This document shows positions 46,865-55,123 of a stretch of 64,000 nt of DNA, piece by piece; position 1 is the stretch's first letter, and each line of letters starts with the position of its first letter. Origin of the DNA: Microvirga puerhi (GTDB lineage: Bacteria; Pseudomonadota; Alphaproteobacteria; Rhizobiales; Beijerinckiaceae); the NCBI RefSeq assembly GCF_020089865.1, contig NZ_JAIRBM010000010.1, forward strand, positions 111,746 through 175,745, written 5' to 3'. The translations under genes were made by a program, and so were the position numbers. Under the pieces are notes generated by a model that searched no databases, had not been told where the DNA came from, and worked only from the letters and a program-made list of their open reading frames with translations.

Positions 46865-46883
46865 ATAGCCACCAGGTAGCCAC
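46865..46883 (+). repeat. Island end repeat, right copy (possible integrase arm site)
   Basis: ATAGCCACC-AG-GTAGCCAC; 18 of 19 bases match the left copy at 14974. It is immediately upstream of the integrase start. Confidence 0.5.
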
Positions 46884-46975
46884 GGGCGAGACATTATCGG
46901 AAACCTTCAGCAATCACAAGAAACTTAAAATCAATTAATTCAAGGCTTTAGACTCATCGAGAAGCGTCGAGAAAT

Positions 46976-46990
46976 CGCAGAAAATCTGCG
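46976..46990. repeat. Inverted repeat adjoining attR
   Basis: CGCAGA, AAA, TCTGCG: a perfect 6-bp dyad ending four bases before the attR repeat. It could be part of the core-type recombinase site. Confidence 0.35.
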
Positions 46991-46994
46991 ACCA

Positions 46995-47044
46995 TTGCCC
47001 TCCGAAGGCAAAGGTCACACGTTCGAATCGTGTCGGGTGCGCCA
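46995..47044 (+). repeat. attR: 50-bp direct repeat of the tRNA-Arg 3' end
   Basis: Identical to 14855-14904. There is no 5' tRNA half in front of it, so it is not a functional tRNA gene but the distal scar of integration. Confidence 0.88.
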
Positions 47045-47091
47045 TTTCGGCGATTGACGAACTGAAATAGCGGATCAGATTACCTTGCCGA

Positions 47092-48054
47092 CTAGGCCAC
47101 TTCCTCGATTGGAGGTGTTCCATAGGTGTGGAAGGATTCGACGGTCTTCATGCCCCAGGCCTGACCTTTTTTGCGCTCTTCTTCCGTCCAGACGATCGTC
47201 TTCCAATCAGGAGCGAGGACGAGACGGGCGCCGGCATTACAGACTTCGACGCGGTTGCCGCCCGGTTCATAGACGTAGAGAAAGAACGTCTGCTGCACGG
47301 CATGCTTGTGGGGACCGGACTCGATGGGGACCCCAGCCTCGAGGAAGATATCGGCGGCGCGCAACACCTCTTCGCGACTATCAACTGCGTAAGTCAGGTG
47401 ATGGAAGCGACCCTTTGCGCCGGTATGATCGCGCGTAAAGGCGAAATCATAGCTCTTGTTGGTCACAGTCATCCACATGCCGGCCTCAGTACCGTCGTTC
47501 ATGACGATCTGCTCGGTGAGGCGACAGCCGAGGTACTCCTCGAAGAAGATGCGGTTCGCCTTGATATCCGAGGCAAGGCAGTTCAGGTGATCGAGGCGGC
47601 GCACATTGATGCCGCGAGCTGGGAAGCGCTGTGCCTGGTTCTTCAGGGCGGGCTTGAGCGCGAGAGGGGGCTGATACCATTCCGTCTCGAAGTAGAGCTC
47701 AAGGACGTGCCCGTCGGGATCGTGACAGAGAAAGGCCGGTCCATGGCCGAGATCCCCATCCGTCCAGCCGATATCGTAGCCTGAGCCCTTCAATGCCGCA
47801 ACGCGGCGCTCAAGCGCCTGCGGGCTGCGTGTCCTGAAGGCCATGTGCCGCATGCCGGGCTTCTTCGAAGCGGTGAGCTTGAGGGTATGCCGCTCGTAAT
47901 CGTCCCAGCCGCGCAGATACACTGAATCACCTTGGCGCCCGCTTTCGGTCATGCCTAAGACGTCGATGAAGAAGCGAAGGCTTTCCTCCGGTTTGGGAGT
48001 CAGCAGCTCAAGATGGCCCAGATGGGCGAGGTCGAGCATGGGTTCAGATTGCAC
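47092..48054 (-). CDS. Type I extradiol (VOC) aromatic-ring dioxygenase
   Basis: The 320-residue protein has two VOC modules. The iron ligands expected in the second module are visible: His in RRLDHLNCLASD, His in FHHLTYAVDS and Glu in NRVEVCNAG. The N-terminal module keeps LGHLELLTPKPEESL. It should cleave a catechol-type ring next to the hydroxyls with oxygen. As the last gene of the gal-type operon it may supply the ring-opened substrate for GalBCD, a job normally done by an unrelated LigAB-type enzyme. GTG start with GGAGGG upstream. Confidence 0.85.
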   Translation of the reverse strand: MQSEPMLDLAHLGHLELLTPKPEESLRFFIDVLGMTESGRQGDSVYLRGWDDYERHTLKLTASKKPGMRHMAFRTRSPQALERRVAALKGSGYDIGWTDGDLGHGPAFLCHDPDGHVLELYFETEWYQPPLALKPALKNQAQRFPARGINVRRLDHLNCLASDIKANRIFFEEYLGCRLTEQIVMNDGTEAGMWMTVTNKSYDFAFTRDHTGAKGRFHHLTYAVDSREEVLRAADIFLEAGVPIESGPHKHAVQQTFFLYVYEPGGNRVEVCNAGARLVLAPDWKTIVWTEEERKKGQAWGMKTVESFHTYGTPPIEEVA

Positions 48055-48059
48055 TGTTC

Positions 48060-48902
48060 TTATCCCTCCTTGACGGTGTCATAAGGCTCGTCGCTTCCTT
48101 GGGCGAAACTCTCGTGCCGGTCAGCAATCGCGTTGGCAAGTGAGCCGTCGAGCCTCATCTCAGTCATCATGCGGCTGGCCTCGCGCATTTCTGCTGCGCG
48201 ACGGATGCCGTGTCGACGCACGCGGGACATCATGATCTTCGCCATGTTTTCCCATTCCATACCGGGATAGGAGGCCTTCAAACTTGCCAGGACAGCAGGC
48301 ATGACGTCAGCCTTCTGTGAGGCGAGGGTAAAGTCTACCATCAGCGCTTCCATGCCTTTAATGACGATGCTGCGGCAAAGTTTGGTGGCCGAGGCTGTTC
48401 CGATCTCGATGCTGACAGGTGTGACCTTCATGCCGAGGGCATTCAACCGACTCGAGATTTCTTCAGCTCTCTTCCCACCGCTGAGGATTGGTACTGCGAT
48501 GCCGGGATCGCTCACGGGTGCCATGACAGCGAACTCGACGAAGTCGGCATCGGCCCGGCTCACGGACGCATCAACTTCGCTTTTGGTTGCGGGGGATACC
48601 GAATTGAGATCGACATAGATTTGACCTGCCTTCAGAAAGGGCGCTGCCTGTTTTGCGACAGCAACGGCAGCATCGGCAGTGACGGCGGAGATGACGATAT
48701 CAGCTCTCTCGCAAGCCTCACCAATGCTGGCGGCTGCGTAAATATCGTTCTCCTGTGCTTGCTGCCGCAGCCCTGGGCCTCGTCGTGCATCGTCGAACAA
48801 GATATCGTAGACTGAGATCCACACATCCGGCTTTACCGCGAGAGAATGCGAGAAGAGCTGCCCTACTTCGCCGTAGCCGATGAATGCAATCCGAAGTCCC
48901 AT
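48060..48902 (-). CDS. NAD(P)-dependent dehydrogenase, 6-phosphogluconate DH-like with DUF1932
   Basis: The 280-residue protein has a Rossmann start IAFIGYGEVGQLFS, the middle motif VDLNSVSPATKSEV and GTASATKLCRSIVIKGMEAL in place of the beta-hydroxyacid dehydrogenase Lys region. The C-terminal half is the DUF1932 domain (WENMAKIMMSRVRRHGIRRA). Lys168-type residue is kept (ATKLCRS). It could oxidise a hydroxy-semialdehyde or hemiacetal from ring cleavage, taking the place of LigC-type enzymes; this is inference from the operon. Confidence 0.8.
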   Translation of the reverse strand: MGLRIAFIGYGEVGQLFSHSLAVKPDVWISVYDILFDDARRGPGLRQQAQENDIYAAASIGEACERADIVISAVTADAAVAVAKQAAPFLKAGQIYVDLNSVSPATKSEVDASVSRADADFVEFAVMAPVSDPGIAVPILSGGKRAEEISSRLNALGMKVTPVSIEIGTASATKLCRSIVIKGMEALMVDFTLASQKADVMPAVLASLKASYPGMEWENMAKIMMSRVRRHGIRRAAEMREASRMMTEMRLDGSLANAIADRHESFAQGSDEPYDTVKEG

Positions 48903-48935
48903 GGATCCCTGCCGCGCATCAAGGCTGACCGTAGG

Positions 48936-49628
48936 TCAGCCCTCTTCCTTGTATTCGACGTAGATGAGGCCGGCTTTCGCCAGCGGCTCACGCATCTTGT
49001 AGAGGTCAAGACCAAGAATGCCGGAAGCAAGCATGTCCCGCTTTGAGCCCTCGTTGGCGACACGCGCTTCACCGGCAATTGCCACGGCCTCCGCATCCCG
49101 ACGGGGAACGACAACGATGCCGTCATCGTCAGCAACGATCACATCGCCCGGCTTCACTAGCGCGCCCGCGCACACAACCGGGACATTGACCGAACCGAGT
49201 GTCGCCTTCACCGTACCCTTGGCCGAGACAGCACGAGACCAGACGGGAAAACTCATTTCGGCGAGTGTCTTCACATCGCGCACCCCGGCATCGATCACGA
49301 GGCCGACCACACCGTGCGCCTTGAGGGACGTGGCCAAGAGATCCCCGAACATGCCATCGGTGTTGTCCGTCGTCACGCCGACGACCAGGACGTCGCCGGG
49401 TCGGCATTGTTCAACCGCCACATGAATCATCCAATTGTCGCCAGGTTGCGCCAGGACTGTCACGGCACTGCCGGCCACCTGGGCCCCTGCCCAGATCGGC
49501 CGCATATAGGGCTTCATCAGGCCGGTACGCCCCATCGCTTCGTGGGTCGTGGCGGTGCCGAGTTCGGCAAGGCGCTCGACGACGTGCTGGTCCGTGCGCG
49601 GCGTGTTGGTGACGACGACGGGCCTCAT
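48936..49628 (-). CDS. galC: 4-carboxy-4-hydroxy-2-oxoadipate aldolase (GalC/LigK type)
   Basis: The 230-residue RraA-fold aldolase splits 4-carboxy-4-hydroxy-2-oxoadipate to pyruvate and oxaloacetate and usually also decarboxylates oxaloacetate. It shows [46 protein letters not shown] with the Asp/Arg pair of the metal site, and [18 protein letters not shown]. The start was placed at the ATG overlapping the preceding galB stop by four bases; a longer frame to 49844 runs into galB. Confidence 0.9.
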   Translation of the reverse strand: MRPVVVTNTPRTDQHVVERLAELGTATTHEAMGRTGLMKPYMRPIWAGAQVAGSAVTVLAQPGDNWMIHVAVEQCRPGDVLVVGVTTDNTDGMFGDLLATSLKAHGVVGLVIDAGVRDVKTLAEMSFPVWSRAVSAKGTVKATLGSVNVPVVCAGALVKPGDVIVADDDGIVVVPRRDAEAVAIAGEARVANEGSKRDMLASGILGLDLYKMREPLAKAGLIYVEYKEEG

Positions 49629-50347
49629 GCCAGTTCCTCTACAACTTGCGGGAAGATGCGCTGATAGGCTTCGCCATATGTCATGGCGCGTCCAGAATTG
49701 CGGCCGCCCTGCATCCCACGGTTCAAGGCCACGCGGGTGTAGTATTCCCAGAGATGCTTCTGTGCAGCGAGAATCTCGAAAGCCTTCCGTTTCGTCTCCC
49801 AAACCTCGTCGATGTTGAGAATGATGTTCGGCTTGTAATTGCACTGCTCGGGCTGATGCGGCTCGAATAGAAAGACGGGCGGTGCACTATAGGCGAGATC
49901 CGGGTTGGGCTTGTGTCCTGCGGCCTGGGCGATGATCCGAGCTTCTTGTGCAAAGCGCGTCGCTTCCGGATGATCGACGTTGTAGGGGTCCTCCAAGGAG
50001 TGCGTGAGCACGAAGGAGGGCTTGAGTTCCCGGTAGATGTCGACGAGACGGTCGAGCATGGCGGGTGTCGTATGCAGCGGATAGTCTCCGGCATCGAAAA
50101 ACTCGATCTCCGCGCCAAGGGATTCCGCGGCGCGCTCGGCTTCCTCTCGCCGCTGCGCTTTAACATCCGACAGGGCCACATCGCCCTTCTTCCAGGCCCA
50201 TTGACTCTCGCCGCGCTCGCCGAACGAGAGGCAGACGATTTTCATGCGGTATCCGTTGCGGACATGTAACGCGATGGCACCGCCCGCGCGCCAAACGAAG
50301 TCACCTGGATGCGCAGTGACGACAAGTCCATTTTTTCCAATGCTCAT
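49625..50347 (-). CDS. galB: 4-oxalomesaconate hydratase, PIG-L family (GalB type)
   Basis: The 240-residue PIG-L protein has the zinc-binding [16 protein letters not shown] with a His/Asp pair and [18 protein letters not shown] near residue 115. GalB of Pseudomonas, a hydratase in gallate degradation, belongs to this family, and the position between galD and galC makes hydratase more likely than sugar deacetylase. Its stop overlaps the galC start. Confidence 0.85.
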   Translation of the reverse strand: MSIGKNGLVVTAHPGDFVWRAGGAIALHVRNGYRMKIVCLSFGERGESQWAWKKGDVALSDVKAQRREEAERAAESLGAEIEFFDAGDYPLHTTPAMLDRLVDIYRELKPSFVLTHSLEDPYNVDHPEATRFAQEARIIAQAAGHKPNPDLAYSAPPVFLFEPHQPEQCNYKPNIILNIDEVWETKRKAFEILAAQKHLWEYYTRVALNRGMQGGRNSGRAMTYGEAYQRIFPQVVEELA

Positions 50348-50388
50348 AATGGTCTCGAGAAAGTCCTAGGGAGGCAATGTCATGAGGA

Positions 50389-51534
50389 TCAAGCGGCGTC
50401 TCGGCTCTCTTCGAGAAGCTGTGACAGCGCCTCGTGCGCGAAGGCATGACCCTCGAACAATAGACGAGCCGTTCTCAGCAGGCCCGCTCGTTCCACGACG
50501 GGGTTTTCTTCTGTTCCGCCAACCTCGATCATGACGCTGAACTCGCCGGTCGGATGTTCCACGGACAAAGTTTTCTCGCGTCCAAGCGGGATCTTTGCGA
50601 CTCGGGCAGCGGGCGAGCCAGGCAGCACGCAAGCGGTCGCGACGGTAACGGCCGCAAAAACCCCGATGGAGGCGTGACATTCATGCGGAATGAAACTGCG
50701 GGTGCATACATGCCCCCCGGCAGCAGGCGGTGCCACCAGGGCCATCTTGGGCACGACCTTGGACGAGGCATCGCCGAGGCCCATAAGCTTTCCAGCTTCG
50801 AGCCGGATTTCTTCTAGGCGCGCCTTCAGTTCAACATCCCTGTCGAGGACGTCACGCGACTCGTAGCCGGTGTATCCGACCGCGGCAGCTTCGAGAACGA
50901 CGACAGGCATGCCGTTGTCGATTAGCGTCACATCCACGCCGGCGACATGATCGACATTGTTGCCTGTCGGAAGGAGTGAGCCACAGACGGAACCGGCGGC
51001 ATCGAGGAAATCGATGGCGATAGGAGCCGCTGTTCCCGGTACACCGTCGATGCGGGCAGTGCCGCCATAGGCCACACGGCCGTTGGGCGTTTGGACCTTC
51101 AGCTCCGCGATGGTGCCTGTATTCACGGTATGCACGCGCACACAGGTCATAGGATGCCCTGCCTTCACGAGCCCGCGCTCGATGGCGAAGGGTCCCACGC
51201 CAGCAAGGATGTTGCCACAGTTGGGCGTGACATCCACCTTCGGCTTGTCGACGACCACCTGACCGAAAATGAAATCGACATCACAATCGAGACGCTTCGA
51301 CTTTGAGACGATCGCGATCTTGCTCGTGAGCGGGTGGGCTCCGCCGATACCGTCGATTTGGCGCGGGTCGGGCGATCCCATGATCGATAGAATCAGTACA
51401 TCGCGACATGCCGGATCGGACGGGAGATCGTCGGCAAGAAAGTAGGCTCCCTTGGACGTGCCGCCTCGCAGGATCATGCAGGGGATATGCGGTTGAATGG
51501 TCCTTCTCCCGCCAAAGGTGGATGGGATCCTCAA
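50389..51534 (-). CDS. galD: 4-oxalomesaconate tautomerase, PrpF family (GalD type)
   Basis: The 381-residue PrpF-fold isomerase has IPCMILRGGTSKGAYF at the N-terminus, DGIGGAHPLTSKIAIV, NCGNILAGVGPFAIERGL with the active Cys and GHPMTCVRVHTVNTG. It converts the keto and enol forms of 4-oxalomesaconate for GalB. The frame has no ATG at the expected place: only TTG (51534) lies after an in-frame stop, while GGGAGAAGG sits just before an ATT codon. The next ATG (51477) would remove conserved residues. It heads the five-gene operon. Confidence 0.87.
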   Translation of the reverse strand: MRIPSTFGGRRTIQPHIPCMILRGGTSKGAYFLADDLPSDPACRDVLILSIMGSPDPRQIDGIGGAHPLTSKIAIVSKSKRLDCDVDFIFGQVVVDKPKVDVTPNCGNILAGVGPFAIERGLVKAGHPMTCVRVHTVNTGTIAELKVQTPNGRVAYGGTARIDGVPGTAAPIAIDFLDAAGSVCGSLLPTGNNVDHVAGVDVTLIDNGMPVVVLEAAAVGYTGYESRDVLDRDVELKARLEEIRLEAGKLMGLGDASSKVVPKMALVAPPAAGGHVCTRSFIPHECHASIGVFAAVTVATACVLPGSPAARVAKIPLGREKTLSVEHPTGEFSVMIEVGGTEENPVVERAGLLRTARLLFEGHAFAHEALSQLLEESRDAA

Positions 51535-51553
51535 CGTGCATCAGCGGGATGCA

Positions 51554-51588
51554 TGCAACAAATGGATTATTTGTCACTTTCCATGAAT
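51554..51588 (-). promoter_or_regulatory. 35-bp conserved operator-like element facing galD
   Basis: On the minus strand it starts with ATTCATG and contains GTG, AAATAA and CCATTTG at fixed spacing. It matches 52601-52635 at 27 of 35 positions without a gap. It ends 19 bp before galD. An overlapping CATGAATT-T-AATTCATG dyad is at 51582-51598. Confidence 0.65.
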
Positions 51589-51593
51589 TTAAT

Positions 51594-52532
51594 TCATGAG
51601 CGCCCGGATCTTCTGACGGCTACCTCAGGTCCAGATGCGTTTCCTCCCGCAAATGTTTGAACGATGATCTTACGGAGTTCGTCGGCGAGAGGAGACAAAG
51701 GTACGCCGCGTCTCGACACAATCCCAAGCTGGCGCGTAATGCTCGGGTTCTTCAGGGCAATAAGCTTGAGTCCGCGCTCGTCGAAGGTATCGAGCGACAG
51801 GCGGGGAACGACGGTCAGTGCGACACCGGCTCGTACCAGGGCAATCGCCGTCTGAATGTGCTGGGCCTCGAAACGCCATTGCAGCGATTCACGGCGGCTG
51901 CCTAGCGCGTCGTCGATGATGATGCGATTGCCCGCACGCGAGCTGATTCTGATCAGCGGCTCCTCGGTCAAGTCCGACCAGCTCAAGGAGGCTTCGAAAG
52001 CGAGGGGATGGTTTTCCGGGCACACCAGGACAAAGGAATCCTTGATCAGCAGCTCGATATCGAAATCCCACCGGTGCGCAGCCACCATGGTGATGCCAAA
52101 TTCCACGGCGCCAGCCTGGACCAGTTCGGCGATCTCGGTGGCCGAATTGTCGTAGATCCGGACGAAGATGTCAGGATGCTGTTCCTGGAAGCGCTGCAAA
52201 ACACGGGGCAGGCGGCCCGAGGCAACGGTAGGGAGACAGCCAATGGCGAGTGTCTCCTGGCGGCTGCGTCCCTCGCGACGGAGCTCATCGAGAGAGACGG
52301 ATAGGTTCTCAATAGTTTCTTTCACCTTGGGCAAGAGGTGGATGCCCGCCTGTGTCAGCGATACCTCGCGTGTCGTCCGCGAGAGAAGTTTGACACCAAG
52401 ATCCTCTTCCAGCTTGCGAATGCGGTGGCTCAGAGCCGTCTGAGAGAGGTTCAGGTGCGCGGCAGCATGTTGGAAGCTGCCCCGTTCCGCAATGGCGACA
52501 AAGGCATGAAGACCCAGGAAATCGATGCGCAT
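51594..52532 (-). CDS. LysR family regulator of the gal/importer locus
   Basis: The 312-residue regulator has an N-terminal winged HTH (LHAFVAIAERGSFQHAAAHL, SQTALSHRIRKLEEDLGVKL) and a two-lobed effector domain from about 90 with LAIGCLPTVASGRLPRVLQR. The last 20 residues are a polar tail. It lies between the catabolic operon and the divergent importer, and similar elements are found on both sides, so it probably senses an aromatic or its ring-opened product. AGGAGTTTTGA precedes the ATG. Confidence 0.92.
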   Translation of the reverse strand: MRIDFLGLHAFVAIAERGSFQHAAAHLNLSQTALSHRIRKLEEDLGVKLLSRTTREVSLTQAGIHLLPKVKETIENLSVSLDELRREGRSRQETLAIGCLPTVASGRLPRVLQRFQEQHPDIFVRIYDNSATEIAELVQAGAVEFGITMVAAHRWDFDIELLIKDSFVLVCPENHPLAFEASLSWSDLTEEPLIRISSRAGNRIIIDDALGSRRESLQWRFEAQHIQTAIALVRAGVALTVVPRLSLDTFDERGLKLIALKNPSITRQLGIVSRRGVPLSPLADELRKIIVQTFAGGNASGPEVAVRRSGRS

Positions 52533-53010
52533 TCAAAACTCCTAGAGGACTTGCCTGCCTCAAGCGCGAGGTTGCTCCGGTTCCTTGGAAGATGAGATAT
52601 ATTCATGAATTGTGCAAAATAAACCATTTGCTTCACATTTCATTTGCTGGCGTCCTAACGGGAACGTCACCCGGCCATGGATCGGGGAGGATCAAGAGAG
52701 GGTTGGGGAATGCCTGAAGTCCTGTCCAAAGCGTCGAGTGGCCCGGTCATCACGAGCCGTGGCACTTTGTTCGACGCAGCAGCGATGGGTCTTTCTGTAG
52801 CTGCATCTCCCGCGAAATGACGCGGCGGGGCTCGTAAAGCGCACCGGAATGTATTGCGCAAGATCCGCTCGCCGTGAGCACATCTCGACGATGCGAGAAC
52901 TTAGCCGAGAACGGATCTCGGCCACATTATACGCATGCAAGTCCGGATTTTCACCAGAAATGCATCGGCACCAGATGAAGGCAGGCAGTGCCAGAAGGGA
53001 AGGAAGAAAG
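52533..53010. other. Divergent regulatory region, lysR / ABC importer
   Basis: About 478 bp without a supported gene. The conserved element at 52601-52635 lies at the lysR side; a short open frame from 52849 merges with the binding-protein gene but looks non-coding. Confidence 0.5.
52601..52635 (+). promoter_or_regulatory. 35-bp conserved operator-like element facing the ABC importer
   Basis: Starts ATTCATGAATTGTG and continues with AAATAA and CCATTTG, matching 51554-51588 (opposite strand) at 27 of 35 positions. It lies 69 bp upstream of lysR and about 375 bp upstream of the importer. Confidence 0.65.
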
Positions 53011-54186
53011 ATGCTACGTCGAACCGTTCTAAGTGCCGTAGGTGCTGCGGCATTCACGATGGCGCTCGGGGGAGCTGCAGTGGCCCAGGAGACTCTGAAG
53101 ATCGGGCTGATCCTGCCGATGACAGGGCCCTTTGCCTCCAATGGTCGGCAGATCGAGACGGCTGCAAAGCTCTATATGCAGCAGCATGGCGATACGGTTG
53201 CGGGCAAGAAGATCGAGTTGATAGTCAAGGACGACGCCAGCGTCGCCGATGTGGCCAAGCGCATCGCCCAGGAGCTGATCGTCAAGGACAAGATCGTCGT
53301 CATGGCCGGCTTCGGCAACACCCCACTGGCTTTGGCTCCGGCGCCGCTCGCCACGCAGGCCAAGGTGCCAGCCGTTGTCATGGCTGCCGCGACGTCGAGC
53401 GTCACCGATGCCTCGCCCTTCATTGTACGAAGCGGCTTTACTCAGCCACAGGTCAACGTCCCCATGGCGGAGTGGGCTGCCCAGAATGGGATCAAGAAGG
53501 TCGTTACTCTCGTGTCTGATTATGGCCCAGGCATCGACGCGGAGAAAGCTTTCTCGGGTACTTTCACAACCAAGGGCGGCCAAGTGGAGAATCTTCGGGT
53601 TCCTCTTGCCAATCCCGACTTCTCGCCATTTCTTCAGAAAGTTGCCGATGCAAAGCCCGATGCCCTGTTCGCCTTCGTGCCTTCCGGCGTTGGCGCTCAG
53701 TTCATGAAGCAGTTCGTAGAGCGCGGTCTCGACAAGTCCGGCATCAGGCTCATCGGCCCAGGCGATGTGACCGATGACGAACTGCTCAACAGCATCGGTG
53801 ACGTCGCCATCGGCACGATCACGACAATGCACTACTCTGCCGCGCATGACAGCCCAGAGAACAAGCTGTTCGTGGAAGGCTTCAAGAAGGCCGCGAACGG
53901 GCTGCGTCCAAATTTCATGGCAGTGGGCGGATATGATGGCATGCACCTCATCTATGAGGGTCTGAAGAAGACCAACGGAGCTGGTGGCCAAGCTTTGCTC
54001 GATGCCATGAAGGGAATGAGCTGGGTGAGTCCACGTGGTCCGGTGGCGATCGATCCTGAAACCCGGGATCCGATTCAGAACGTTTATGTTCGCAAAGTCG
54101 AGCGGGTGAATGGCGAACTCTACAATGTAGAATTCGCCACCATCCCCAATGTGAAGGATCCGACCAAGGCGACCAAATCCAACTGA
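53011..54186 (+). CDS. Branched-chain-type ABC importer substrate-binding protein
   Basis: A signal peptide (RRTVLSAVGAAAFTMALGGA, cleaved after VAQ) precedes a type I periplasmic binding protein: LKIGLILPMTGPFASNGRQI, an interlobe region VVMAGFGNTPLALAPAP and YDGMHLIYEGLKKTNG. The mature protein is about 365 residues. Homologues bind amino acids or aromatic acids; given the gal operon and shared element, an aromatic carboxylate is more likely here. GGAAGAAAG precedes the ATG. A strong stem-loop separates it from the permease genes. Confidence 0.9.
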   Translation: MLRRTVLSAVGAAAFTMALGGAAVAQETLKIGLILPMTGPFASNGRQIETAAKLYMQQHGDTVAGKKIELIVKDDASVADVAKRIAQELIVKDKIVVMAGFGNTPLALAPAPLATQAKVPAVVMAAATSSVTDASPFIVRSGFTQPQVNVPMAEWAAQNGIKKVVTLVSDYGPGIDAEKAFSGTFTTKGGQVENLRVPLANPDFSPFLQKVADAKPDALFAFVPSGVGAQFMKQFVERGLDKSGIRLIGPGDVTDDELLNSIGDVAIGTITTMHYSAAHDSPENKLFVEGFKKAANGLRPNFMAVGGYDGMHLIYEGLKKTNGAGGQALLDAMKGMSWVSPRGPVAIDPETRDPIQNVYVRKVERVNGELYNVEFATIPNVKDPTKATKSN

Positions 54187-54196
54187 ATTCGGCGTA

Positions 54197-54233
54197 ACGA
54201 GGAAGCGCTGTCCCTCAGGCAGCGCTTCCTCGT
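54197..54233 (+). terminator. Intra-operon stem-loop between binding protein and permeases
   Basis: ACGAGGAAGCGCTG, nine-base loop, then the exact complement followed by CATTTTG: a 14-bp perfect stem just after the binding-protein stop. It probably lowers expression of downstream genes relative to the binding protein or protects the upstream mRNA. Confidence 0.75.
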
Positions 54234-54249
54234 CATTTTGGAGACAACA

Positions 54250-55104
54250 GTGCTGACTATTCTTTTTGACGGCGTTGCCTATGGGATGCTACTGTTCGTT
54301 CTGGCATGCGGTCTTGCCGTGACGCTCGGATTGATGAATTTCGTCAATCTGGCCCATGGCGCCTTCGCGATGGCGGGAGGCTATGTCACAGCGGTCCTCA
54401 TGAATCGCTACGGCATTCCTTTCCTTCTGACGCTTCCATTCGCTTTTCTTGTTCCTAGCCTGACTGGGCTTGTCCTGGAGCGCACCCTCTACAAGCGGCT
54501 CTACACGCGAAGCCATCTCGACCAGGTGTTGTTCTCCATCGGCCTAGTCTTTATGGCTATTGCAGCCATCGACTATTCCATGGGCTCTCAGCAGCAATTG
54601 ATCCAGTTGCCCACCTGGCTGCTGGGTCGCGCCGACGTTCTTGGAATCCAAATCGGTCGCTACCGCAGTTTCATCATCGCGGTGTGCGGGATCCTTGTCG
54701 TTGTTCTGCAGTTTATTCTGACGAAGACTCGCTTTGGGAGTCGTCTGAGAGCAGCTGTCGACGACCGGCGCGTCGCCTGCGGGCTTGGCATCAATGTCAG
54801 TATGATCTTTGCCGTCACCTTTGCCGTTGGCTCCGGCCTTGCCGGTTTGGGGGGAGCCCTCGGAGCAGAAATCTTGGGCCTCGATCCAACGTTTCCACTC
54901 AAGTTCATGATCTACTTCCTCATTGTCGCCACCGTCGGCGGCACGACGAGTATCACAGGCCCGTTCCTCGCCTCTCTGCTTCTCGGCATCGCCGATGTCG
55001 CCGGAAAATACTACGTACCGAGCTTCGGCGCCTTCGTCATTTACACACTTATGATCGTCGTTCTGGTCTTGCGCCCGCAAGGACTCTTCGCCCGCGCGCG
55101 ATAA
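54250..55104 (+). CDS. LivH-type ABC permease
   Basis: The 284-residue permease has about eight helices, the N-terminal GMLLFVLACGLAVTLGLMNF and the conserved FVNLAHGAFAMAGGYVTAVL, and GLGINVSMIFAVTFAVGSGL near the cytoplasmic ATPase-coupling region. GGAGA precedes a GTG start at 54250; the TTG at 54238 overlaps that ribosome site. It forms the channel together with the LivM-type protein. Confidence 0.92.
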   Translation: MLTILFDGVAYGMLLFVLACGLAVTLGLMNFVNLAHGAFAMAGGYVTAVLMNRYGIPFLLTLPFAFLVPSLTGLVLERTLYKRLYTRSHLDQVLFSIGLVFMAIAAIDYSMGSQQQLIQLPTWLLGRADVLGIQIGRYRSFIIAVCGILVVVLQFILTKTRFGSRLRAAVDDRRVACGLGINVSMIFAVTFAVGSGLAGLGGALGAEILGLDPTFPLKFMIYFLIVATVGGTTSITGPFLASLLLGIADVAGKYYVPSFGAFVIYTLMIVVLVLRPQGLFARAR

Positions 55105-55123
55105 CCTCAAGGGAAATGTTTCG

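Larger units (their letters stand above)
14855..47044. mobile_element. Putative integrative genomic island inserted in tRNA-Arg
   Basis: The region lies between perfect 50-bp direct repeats of the tRNA-Arg 3' end. A complete tyrosine integrase (45462-46838) sits about 155 bp inside the right repeat, and a two-part 19-bp repeat occurs near both ends. Cargo includes a stress-tolerance cluster, UvrA2, two more recombinase modules and an AT-richer GTPase conflict operon. No conjugation, replication or relaxase genes were seen, so it is not self-transmissible by what is visible. Composite origin by successive insertions is likely. Confidence 0.75.

Noticed and set aside
46995..47044. Second tRNA-Arg gene
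   Set aside because: Only the 3' 50 bases are present; no acceptor 5' strand or D arm precedes them.
53029..53991. Minus-strand frame of 320 codons opposite the binding-protein gene
   Set aside because: The plus strand has a signal peptide and a complete periplasmic binding protein.
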